This document shows positions 1 through 4,591 of a stretch of DNA of 7,916 bases, in pieces (the first letter of the stretch is position 1; every line of letters begins with the position of its first letter). Source of the stretch: JABIAG01 sp964561995. Lineage in GTDB: Archaea > Nanobdellota > Nanobdellia > Woesearchaeales > JABIAG01. The DNA lies in assembly GCA_964561995.1 (NCBI GenBank), contig CAZLQZ010000021.1, positions 1-7,916 on the forward strand, given 5' to 3'. Position numbers and translations under genes: made by a program. The notes under the pieces are model-generated. The model had not been told where the DNA came from and searched no databases. It was given only the letters and a program-made list of their open reading frames with translations.

Positions 1-140
1 TGATACCTGAGGAACTATACTCAAAAATTCTTATAGCCCATAAAAACGTAAAGCACATAAACAACTGGTTACGGTCGGTTGACACCCAAAGGACTATACT
101 CAAAAATTCTTATAGCCCATAAAAACGTAAAGCATATAAA
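1..140. repeat. 79-bp-period direct repeat upstream of tRNA-Ser
   Basis: Positions 14-61 and 93-140 are a 48-bp direct repeat with one mismatch (C56 versus T135). To the left, 1-13 and 80-92 also align at the same 79-nt offset, with 8 of 13 identical and all five differences being transitions, so the repeat appears to run leftward out of the window. Positions 62-79 have no counterpart after the second copy. The second copy ends in CATATAAAT, the likely TATA box of the downstream tRNA-Ser; the first copy has CACATAAAC there. The simplest reading is a diverged tandem duplication of a promoter-bearing segment. The edge of a repeat array cannot be excluded because only two units are visible. Confidence 0.85.
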
Positions 141-142
141 TG
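134..142 (+). promoter_or_regulatory. Probable TATA box of tRNA-Ser
   Basis: ATATAAAT lies about 39 nt before the mature 5' end of tRNA-Ser. With a start site about 26 nt downstream this leaves a leader of roughly 12 nt for RNase P to remove. It sits at the 3' end of the second copy of the upstream repeat, and the equivalent site in the first copy is altered by a T-to-C change. Confidence 0.5.
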
Positions 143-176
143 AATTCGGATTCAGCAGTTTTACAGGATATAATAT

Positions 177-298
177 GCCGCGATCGCATAATTTGGTATT
201 GCGCAGGATTGCTAAGAACTATGTGTTCTTTAGAAACCACGTAATATGTAAAGATCCTGTGTCCTCTGGACTTACGGGTTCAAATCCCGTTCGCGGCG
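177..298 (+). tRNA. tRNA-Ser(GCU) with 39-nt intron
   Basis: The gene folds as a class II tRNA. The acceptor GCCGCGA (177-183) pairs fully with TCGCGGC (291-297) and is followed by discriminator G298, as expected for Ser. The D-arm is 186-202 with a three-pair stem. Anticodon stem CAGGA (204-208) pairs with TCCTG (255-259). The anticodon GCU is at 211-213. A long variable arm GTCC-TCT-GGAC (261-271) supports serine identity, and the T-arm is 274-290. Without the intron the RNA would be 83 nt. No CCA is encoded, so a CCA-adding enzyme is needed. The tRNA reads AGY serine codons. A T-run (301-307) follows at once and probably ends transcription. Confidence 0.93.
215..253 (+). other. tRNA-Ser intron at position 37/38
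   Basis: The intron boundaries come from a bulge-helix-bulge fit. Exon nt 209-212 (TTGC) pair with intron nt 248-251 (GTAA), giving a 4-bp central helix with one G-U. This leaves 3-nt bulges at 213-215 and 252-254, with cuts at 214/215 and 253/254. That gives the canonical archaeal position after tRNA nt 37 and a normal 7-nt anticodon loop. The inner helix is weak: instead, GAAC (216-219) can pair with GTTC (225-228) inside the intron. This resembles a relaxed motif, which in archaea usually needs a broad-specificity splicing endonuclease. The intron holds no ORF. Confidence 0.75.
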
Positions 299-300
299 TA

Positions 301-307
301 TTTTTTT
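301..307 (+). terminator. T-run terminator after tRNA-Ser
   Basis: Seven consecutive T residues begin 3 nt after the discriminator base. Archaeal RNA polymerase terminates efficiently at such T-tracts without a hairpin. Confidence 0.6.
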
Positions 308-390
308 CTTAAATAATCTTATGATTTTGTTTGGATTTGAACTTTAGTTCCTTTGGTTCCAAAAATGTTTATTTTTGCGAATAAATCTTT

Positions 391-407
391 TTCGCGGCGT
401 ATTTTTT
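391..407 (+). repeat. Duplicated 3' end of tRNA-Ser plus T-run
   Basis: TTCGCGGCGTATTTTTT occurs at 290-306, where it is the last T-stem base, 3' acceptor strand, discriminator and terminator of tRNA-Ser, and again exactly at 391-407, 101 nt downstream. Duplicated tRNA 3' ends are the usual footprint of tyrosine-recombinase integration or of local duplication. Only 84 nt of AT-rich, non-coding DNA lie between the copies, so no element remains here. Confidence 0.85.
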
Positions 408-482
408 CACAATATAATTGTTGATTTTAAGTGATTTTATACTGAGGGGTTACATTTATAAACTGAATCGTAATCTTTTCAG

Positions 483-492
483 TATATAAATA
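483..492 (+). promoter_or_regulatory. TATA box of the RGG zinc-ribbon gene
   Basis: TATATAAATA is centred about 30 nt before the ATG at 517. A second TATA-like element, TTTATAAA, lies at 455-462. The upstream element would give a leader that includes GAGG (508-511), which sits 5 nt before the ATG; the downstream one would give a nearly leaderless message. Both may be used. Confidence 0.55.
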
Positions 493-516
493 GCGTAATG
501 CTAAAATGAGGAAAAA

Positions 517-915
517 ATGAGAGAATATAAAGAAGGAAATGCAGGTAGAGACCAAAGCGGTCCAAGAAGAGGGAGTTCAAATAGAGGCAGTAGAGGCCCT
601 AGTAGAGATGGAGATAGATCAGGTTCCCGTGGTGGAAGAGATAGATTTGGTTCCAGTGGAAGAGATAGATCCAGTAATAGTGGCGGAAGAGAAAAATTAA
701 CATTTCATACAGTAAAATGTGATAGTTGTGGCGTTATGTCAGAAGTTCCTTTTAAACCAAGAGGAGACAAACCCGTTTATTGTAGTGATTGTTTTAAGAA
801 AGAAGGAAGATCTAGTAATTCTGGTAGTTCAAATAGTTCATATGGTTCTGATAATAATCTTTTGAAAGAAATCAATGAAAAATTAGACAAAATTATGAAA
901 GAAATGGATCTTTAG
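517..915 (+). CDS. RGG-rich protein with CxxC-x17-CxxC zinc ribbon
   Basis: A 132-residue protein in three parts. Residues 1-60 are a low-complexity Arg/Gly/Ser tail with RGG- and GGR-type repeats, typical of disordered RNA- or DNA-binding regions. Residues 64-95 form a zinc ribbon with C68, C71, C89 and C92; exactly 17 residues separate the two pairs, matching the CxxC-x17-CxxC domain family. Residues 96-112 are a Ser/Asn linker. Residues 113-132 form an amphipathic helix with Leu/Ile/Met spaced in heptads (L115, I119, L123, I126, M130), which could mediate oligomerisation. A role as a single-stranded nucleic-acid-binding or chaperone-like factor is inferred from composition; no enzymatic motif is visible. 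The start is supported by GAGG 5 nt upstream and a TATA box. The 3' end overlaps a converging minus-strand ORF by 23 nt. Confidence 0.88.
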   Translation: MREYKEGNAGRDQSGPRRGSSNRGSRGPSRDGDRSGSRGGRDRFGSSGRDRSSNSGGREKLTFHTVKCDSCGVMSEVPFKPRGDKPVYCSDCFKKEGRSSNSGSSNSSYGSDNNLLKEINEKLDKIMKEMDL

Positions 916-1096
916 ATTCATTTATTTTTTTTTCTTTTTTATAAGCTTTTAAACAAACTATTCTTTTTAAACCAAATTGTTTTTTGTATTGACAGTTTCC
1001 TAGTTTTTGACATATATATAATTCTAATTTTGGTAAAATTAATTCTTTAATTTTCACATCGTTGCATATATCTGATAATTCTTTTTCACATAGCAT
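893..1096 (-). CDS. Probable small Cys-containing protein, unknown function
   Basis: A 67-residue ORF on the minus strand fills most of the gap between two plus-strand genes. It is Lys/Glu/Leu-rich with five cysteines (C3, C11, C29, C35, C48) and a basic C-terminal half, a composition and codon use (GAA, AAA, TTA) like its neighbours. The cysteine spacing could bind a metal, but no known motif is recognised. A TATA-like TTTTATAAAA stands only about 17 nt upstream of the ATG, too close for a standard start site, so the promoter is uncertain. The last 23 nt overlap the 3' end of the RGG protein gene tail to tail. It could still be a chance ORF in AT-rich DNA. Confidence 0.45.
   Translation of the reverse strand: MLCEKELSDICNDVKIKELILPKLELYICQKLGNCQYKKQFGLKRIVCLKAYKKEKKINESKDPFLS
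921..940 (+). terminator. T-rich terminator after the RGG protein gene
   Basis: A 20-nt stretch that is T apart from one A and one C begins 6 nt after the TAG stop, as expected for archaeal T-tract termination. It also codes for Lys residues if the minus-strand ORF is real. Confidence 0.45.
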
Positions 1097-1179
1097 GTTA
1101 ATGGAATTTTTATAAAATTAATAAAGTTAATTTATTATAATGCAAATATTTAAAAAAAAGTAATGATTTCCTGTATTAT

Positions 1180-1184
1180 GGAGG
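1180..1184 (+). promoter_or_regulatory. Shine-Dalgarno GGAGG, operon start
   Basis: GGAGG lies 7 nt before the ATG at 1192 and decides that start. A weak TATA-like ATATTTAAAA at 1146-1155 would place the transcript start near 1177. This is one of the few leadered messages in the window, where most genes appear leaderless. Confidence 0.65.
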
Positions 1185-1191
1185 ATAAAAA

Positions 1192-1500
1192 ATGTCAATT
1201 GATAAAAATGTTAAAAGTTGTGAAGTAAATAGTGTGGGTAAACCTAATTTTACAGGTAATTATGAAATTGCTCTTAAAAAAGTAAGGGCAGATACTGGTT
1301 ATAATGGAAAGTTTGATGGACCCCAAAGAACAAATTTTTTTGAAGAATTTGATGTAGTTCCAAGGAATGTTGATGGACGTCCTATAGGGGTTAAAATTAA
1401 TTATAAAATAAGACGGGAAGAACCAAAAGAGCAACCAAAACCTGTTAAATCAAAATCTGTTTCAGGACCTACCTTAGAAAGTATAACTTATCGTTTATGA
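1192..1500 (+). CDS. Small hypothetical protein, first gene of a coupled pair
   Basis: I do not recognise this 102-residue protein. It has no signal peptide or membrane segment. Residues 18-75 look folded, with alternating hydrophobic and polar residues suggesting short strands. Residues 76-90 are a basic, Pro-rich linker (EEPKEQPKPVKSK), and a short tail follows. There is a single cysteine at residue 10. The start is fixed by GGAGG at 1180-1184. Its TGA stop overlaps the ATG of the next gene in the sequence ATGA (1497-1500), so the two proteins are almost certainly made together and may act as partners. An accessory, substrate-carrier or inhibitor role for the downstream enzyme-like protein is possible but not shown by the sequence. 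Confidence 0.75.
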   Translation: MSIDKNVKSCEVNSVGKPNFTGNYEIALKKVRADTGYNGKFDGPQRTNFFEEFDVVPRNVDGRPIGVKINYKIRREEPKEQPKPVKSKSVSGPTLESITYRL

Positions 1501-2594
1501 TTCCTTACCAATCAAGGAATTTTTTAGATAATTTGTGTGAAGATTTTCCTAAAACTCCTCACCGGGCTTGTAAAGCAATTCAAGGTGTTCTTTTTAGTTT
1601 TGGTTATGGTTGTGATGAAAATCTGATGCAAAAAAGATTTGCAAGATGGCCTCATCAAGTTGAGAAGTATATTAATTGTAATGATGCTGGAATTTTTTCT
1701 TATTTAATGGCAAAAAAATTAGGTTTGGATTGTAGTTTAGCAAGGATAGAAAATTTTCAAGATACTGGACAATCCCACTTAACGACTATTGTGCGTTCGT
1801 CAACAAAAGATTATTCTATTCATCGAGACAATGTACAAGAATTTTCATTAGATCCTTCTAAAAAAGTTTTTTATTTAGATGAGTTAGACATTGCAAAAAT
1901 GATTAAAACTGCTACAATTGAAGATTTTTTATCAACTGGGCAAATGCTTAGTGCTTGTGTAAGATATGAGAAGGCATTTTCTTATCCCTTTTATTTTTAT
2001 ATTAATCGAGCACTTAAACTTACAGGGGATGGATTATTAAGAAGGAAAACATTTGAGTTGCCTGGATTGTTTGTAAGCTATGAATTTCAGAATGATGAAC
2101 ATAGGATTTTTTTTCATGAAGGAATTAATAGTCTTAAACTTATTAAACCTAGACTTATTGAAAAATTGATGGATTATGAGCCATTAGATATTGCGCAATT
2201 GCCCAAAACCGTTTCTGAAAAGTATTATCGAGCGTTTATAAGAATTTGGCAAGTTGCTACTATTGTAGATGATAATGCTCCCTTAAAGTTTACAAAGAAA
2301 TTTTTGGATTGTGTTAAAAAATCAAGGTCTGGATTTTCAGAAGAAGAAATAATGCATTGTAATCATTTTGATGGTGCTCTTGATATTAATTATCGAAATC
2401 GTAAAAAATTAGGTTATATGTTTCGTAATGCACATTATAGGGAGACAATTATGGGAAATATGAGTTTAATTGATTATGCAACGGGTTTTATGAGTAAATT
2501 GCAAATTGGTGATGTGAAACATAAAAAATCAAATTTGCAAAGAAGATTAATTCGGAAAGTAGAAAAATGGCTTAGCCAAACATCCAAGTTCTAA
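1497..2594 (+). CDS. Putative transglutaminase-like cysteine enzyme
   Basis: A 365-residue soluble protein. Residues 55-115 resemble the catalytic core of transglutaminase-like cysteine proteases: C61 opens a helix in the context NCNDAGIFSYLMAKKLGL, a Gly-Leu turn follows, then H94 begins a hydrophobic strand (HLTTIV), and D105 or D111 could supply the third catalytic residue. The match is by pattern only, so peptidase, amidase or inactive relatives are all possible. Residues 1-54 and 180-365 are not recognised; the C-terminus is basic and helix-rich. The ATG lies within the stop of the upstream gene and no separate ribosome-binding site is seen, so translation is probably coupled. The last 23 nt overlap the 3' end of the converging surface-protein gene. 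Confidence 0.7.
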   Translation: MIPYQSRNFLDNLCEDFPKTPHRACKAIQGVLFSFGYGCDENLMQKRFARWPHQVEKYINCNDAGIFSYLMAKKLGLDCSLARIENFQDTGQSHLTTIVRSSTKDYSIHRDNVQEFSLDPSKKVFYLDELDIAKMIKTATIEDFLSTGQMLSACVRYEKAFSYPFYFYINRALKLTGDGLLRRKTFELPGLFVSYEFQNDEHRIFFHEGINSLKLIKPRLIEKLMDYEPLDIAQLPKTVSEKYYRAFIRIWQVATIVDDNAPLKFTKKFLDCVKKSRSGFSEEEIMHCNHFDGALDINYRNRKKLGYMFRNAHYRETIMGNMSLIDYATGFMSKLQIGDVKHKKSNLQRRLIRKVEKWLSQTSKF

Positions 2595-3216
2595 TTGTTT
2601 TATTAATTTCTCTTGTCTTAGTAATATTGACTAATTCTGTTATATTCATATAAGTTATAACTGATGAGTTTTCAAGAACAGGTACATTATAGGTTGAAAC
2701 TATTTCTTTTGTAATCTGTGGGAGTTTAGTGATGGTAATTACGTAATAGTGGTCATCAACATCTCCAACATAAAGTTCTTTTAAAGTGAAGTCTTCTATT
2801 TTGCTATTTTTAAAACAAACTTCGCCTTCCTCATCATTAACTTCAACATCATCATCAAAAAATTCATATTCATATTCTACACAAAATGTATCTTTTTTTT
2901 CTAAAACTAATATGAAATCTTGATTTGCAAATTTACTGCTTCCCAAAGTGGTTCTATAAATATCATCATCAAATTCCAAAGTATAATTCATATTTGTTGA
3001 TACAGTTGTTCGGTTATTGATAGAAATGTTGGTTATTTTTTCTTCTATTGTCTTAATTGATTTTTGATTAATTTTTTCTTCTTCAACAGTATATTCTTCA
3101 AGATCTGTTATTGTTTTTGATTTAATTGGACTGAAAATTGTTATTAATGCTATGATTAATATTATAATTAAAATTACATGAAATGAGTTGTTTCTTTTAA
3201 TTCTGTACATTACCAT
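2572..3216 (-). CDS. Signal-anchored, sequon-rich extracytoplasmic protein
   Basis: A 214-residue protein whose N-terminus is basic (residues 4-9) and followed by a strong hydrophobic segment at 13-30, an uncleaved signal anchor or signal peptide placing the rest outside the membrane. The exterior part is acidic, predicted rich in beta-strand, and holds seven N-glycosylation sequons (N63, N68, N77, N183, N191, N197, N205), fitting archaeal surface glycoproteins. C112 and C134 could form a disulfide around a very acidic loop (FFDDDVEVNDEEGE). The family is not recognised. The start could be M1 or M3; no clear TATA box distinguishes them. Its 3' end overlaps the transglutaminase-like gene by 23 nt, tail to tail. 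A cell-surface role is inferred. Confidence 0.75.
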   Translation of the reverse strand: MVMYRIKRNNSFHVILIIILIIALITIFSPIKSKTITDLEEYTVEEEKINQKSIKTIEEKITNISINNRTTVSTNMNYTLEFDDDIYRTTLGSSKFANQDFILVLEKKDTFCVEYEYEFFDDDVEVNDEEGEVCFKNSKIEDFTLKELYVGDVDDHYYVITITKLPQITKEIVSTYNVPVLENSSVITYMNITELVNITKTREINKTIRTWMFG

Positions 3217-3302
3217 TATGATTAAATTTAATTAGCCCTTTTTATTTTTTTCTATTATGTGAAGCATTGTTATTCTAAAGTATTTTTTTGACTATACATA
3301 TA

Positions 3303-3310
3303 TTTATATA
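3303..3310 (+). promoter_or_regulatory. TATA box of zinc-ribbon/DUF4177-like gene
   Basis: TTTATATA is centred about 27 nt before the ATG at 3333, the spacing for a leaderless archaeal message. It lies inside the longer reading frame that begins at 3288, which argues that the upstream ATG is not the real start. Confidence 0.65.
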
Positions 3311-3332
3311 TTGCTTATTATGCAAATTTAGT

Positions 3333-3776
3333 ATGAAAATATGTAACGAATGTGAAAAGAAGTTTGGCTTTTTAGAAAAAATATTTTATACTGAAAGTGG
3401 CGATATGTATTGTGCTAGTTGTGTTAGTAGATTAAGAAAAGACAGAGAAAAAGGTGATGGGAAGTTTGTTGAATTAAAAGAAACACAAAATCAAACTCCT
3501 CCTGAACAAGAAAAAAGTGATTATTATGTGAAAATTCCTTCTGAAAATCAACACTCTAATGTTACTACAACTTCTGGTAAATGGGAATTTAGAGTTATTA
3601 AGTTATCTTCCGATTCTATGCAAAAAACTATGGTTACAATTGAAAAATTTGAAGATGTAATTAATAAGATGGGTGAAGATGGGTGGGAACTAGTTTCAGT
3701 AATACCTTTAAATATTTTATTGATGAAAAGTTCAGCCCGAGAAGAACCTGCAATGGTATTTAAAAGACGGAAATAG
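3333..3776 (+). CDS. Zinc-ribbon protein with C-terminal DUF4177-like domain
   Basis: A 147-residue protein from the chosen start. The N-terminal ribbon has C4, C7, C27 and C30, in the style of short ribbons that precede signalling or binding modules. Residues 36-80 are a polar linker. Residues 84-147 resemble DUF4177: a WEFRVI strand, a helix ending in the signature GWELVSV (117-123), and a closing strand MVFKRRK. DUF4177 has no firm biochemical role. The frame is open from an ATG at 3288, but those 15 residues (hydrophobic, mid-promoter) are rejected because a TATA box at 3303-3310 predicts a leaderless start at 3333. T-tracts (3779-3783, 3786-3792) follow the stop. It is probably cytosolic and monocistronic; function unknown. 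Confidence 0.82.
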   Translation: MKICNECEKKFGFLEKIFYTESGDMYCASCVSRLRKDREKGDGKFVELKETQNQTPPEQEKSDYYVKIPSENQHSNVTTTSGKWEFRVIKLSSDSMQKTMVTIEKFEDVINKMGEDGWELVSVIPLNILLMKSSAREEPAMVFKRRK

Positions 3777-3778
3777 TA

Positions 3779-3792
3779 TTTTTACTTTTTTT
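3779..3792 (+). terminator. T-tracts after the DUF4177-like gene
   Basis: TTTTT and TTTTTTT, separated by AC, begin 3 nt after the TAG stop and lie before the tRNA-Met promoter, so they probably separate the two transcription units. Confidence 0.5.
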
Positions 3793-3807
3793 ATTGTACT
3801 CGAAAAG

Positions 3808-3815
3808 TTTATAAA
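3808..3815 (+). promoter_or_regulatory. TATA box of initiator tRNA-Met
   Basis: TTTATAAA, preceded by the purine-rich CGAAAAG as a possible BRE, is centred about 30 nt before the mature tRNA 5' end. Transcription would start only a few nt upstream of the tRNA. Confidence 0.75.
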
Positions 3816-3841
3816 CTGCCTATATTTTCTCTAAACCATAC

Positions 3842-3916
3842 AGCGGGATAGAGCAGGCAGGAGTGCTCGTCGGGCTCATAACCCGGAGGTCGGTGGTTCA
3901 AATCCACCTCCCGCTA
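3842..3916 (+). tRNA. Initiator tRNA-Met(CAU)
   Basis: A 75-nt tRNA without intron. Acceptor AGCGGGA (3842-3848) pairs fully with TCCCGCT (3909-3915), followed by discriminator A3916. D-stem GAGC/GCTC is at 3851-3854 and 3865-3868. Anticodon stem TCGGG/CCCGG flanks the loop CTCATAA, with CAU at 3877-3879. The T-arm GGTGG-TTCAAAT-CCACC is at 3892-3908. The A1-U72 pair and three consecutive G-C pairs at the base of the anticodon stem identify it as the initiator rather than an elongator or a tRNA-Ile with CAU. No CCA is encoded. An exact 18-nt inverted copy of nt 3859-3876 lies 83 nt beyond its 3' end. Confidence 0.96.
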
Positions 3917-3999
3917 TATATTTAAATTCTTAAAAAATTGTAATTATTTCATAAAACTTAATGTTTTTTGAAAATATTCCCATTTTATCGGAAATATTA

Positions 4000-4017
4000 A
4001 GCCCGACGAGCACTCCT
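4000..4017 (-). repeat. 18-nt inverted copy of initiator tRNA-Met
   Basis: AGCCCGACGAGCACTCCT is the exact reverse complement of 3859-3876, which spans the 3' half of the D-loop, the 3' D-stem, nt 26, the 5' anticodon stem and the first two loop bases. It is 12/18 G+C in very AT-rich surroundings. CGGAAAT flanks it as a direct repeat at 3989-3995 and 4022-4028. A transcript across it would be fully complementary to the tRNA core. It may be an inserted tRNA fragment, an antisense element or a recombination footprint. Confidence 0.9.
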
Positions 4018-4036
4018 TTTCCGGAAATCACGTGAT
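4018..4036. promoter_or_regulatory. Two abutting 10-bp palindromes before the nuclease gene
   Basis: TTTCCGGAAA (4018-4027) and ATCACGTGAT (4027-4036) are both perfect palindromes sharing one base. They lie 34-52 nt before the start of the putative nuclease gene and directly against the tRNA fragment. They could be operator half-sites, or a recognition site for a dimeric protein such as the nuclease. No function can be proven from sequence. Confidence 0.55.
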
Positions 4037-4069
4037 ACACTTAATTAATAATAAAAATTAGTAAATATT

Positions 4070-4591
4070 ATGATAATAAATTTATTCCAAGATTCAAATT
4101 TACGTGGATATGCAATGGAATATATTTGTAGAATTCTTTTAAGAAGGCAAAATAATAATAATTTTATTTTTCAATTAAATAGATTTGATGATATTGATGA
4201 AATTATAATTAAATATAAAATAAAAGTTCCTGAATATTTTAAACCCGTAATTGAATTTATGAAAAAAGAATGGAATCGTTGTGATTTAATTGAGTTTATT
4301 TTTGACAATAAAATAAATCGAAAAATTATAGATTTAAATTTTTATGAAGTGAAGAGCAAAATTTATTATGTAAAAAGAAATTATTTTGAACAATGTTTAT
4401 CAAATTATAAATTTATGAATAAAATAAAAAATGAATTTAATCTTAAAACATATATTATTTCAGTTTTTGTTTATGATAGTTGGAGATTTAGTTTTAATAT
4501 AATTTCTTATGAAAATCAAAAAATTCGTGTTTATTCAAGGTTCAATAAAACTACTTCTTCTTCTTATTTAAATAAACTGCAAAAGAAATAA
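4070..4591 (+). CDS. Putative PD-(D/E)xK nuclease-fold protein
   Basis: A 173-residue soluble protein. Its layout fits the PD-(D/E)xK nuclease core: an N-terminal helix with E17 (RGYAMEYICRILLRR), D72 in a strand (RCDLIEFIF), a hairpin, then E93-V-K95 (FYEVKSK), and afterwards a helix and a strand (KTYIISVFVY). Such folds occur in restriction, repair, recombination and selfish nucleases. The family is not recognised and activity is not established. The gene is even more AT- and Asn-rich than its neighbours, which may mark acquired DNA. It follows the initiator tRNA gene, an inverted tRNA fragment and two palindromes. No good TATA box is visible; TTAATTAA at 4041-4048 is the nearest. Its last 41 nt overlap the converging membrane-protein gene. 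Confidence 0.65.
   Translation: MIINLFQDSNLRGYAMEYICRILLRRQNNNNFIFQLNRFDDIDEIIIKYKIKVPEYFKPVIEFMKKEWNRCDLIEFIFDNKINRKIIDLNFYEVKSKIYYVKRNYFEQCLSNYKFMNKIKNEFNLKTYIISVFVYDSWRFSFNIISYENQKIRVYSRFNKTTSSSYLNKLQKK

Noticed and set aside
14..140. CRISPR array with 48-bp repeat and 31-nt spacer
   Set aside because: Only two copies are visible, no cas genes are present, and the sequence left of copy one resembles the end of the interval with transition-only changes, which suits tandem duplication better.
231..247. Similarity of the tRNA-Ser intron (GAAACCACGTAATA) to 4024-4037 (GAAATCACGTGATA)
   Set aside because: Twelve of 14 bases agree, but the stretch is short and no shared structure was found, so it may be chance.
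79..312. 77-codon plus-strand ORF at the left edge
   Set aside because: It spans the upstream repeat and the whole tRNA-Ser gene, and its sequence is dictated by those elements.
333..342. GGATTTGAAC, the reverse complement of a tRNA T-loop consensus
   Set aside because: No stem, acceptor or anticodon arm can be built around it on the minus strand, so a tRNA remnant is not supported.
428..446. C/D-box-like words (GTGATTTT and CTGA)
   Set aside because: The C box deviates from RTGATGA and no paired C'/D' boxes or guide fit, so no sRNA is called.
1195..1434. 79-codon minus-strand ORF
   Set aside because: It is antisense to the small operon gene, rich in Phe/Ile from the AT-rich complement, and has no start signal.
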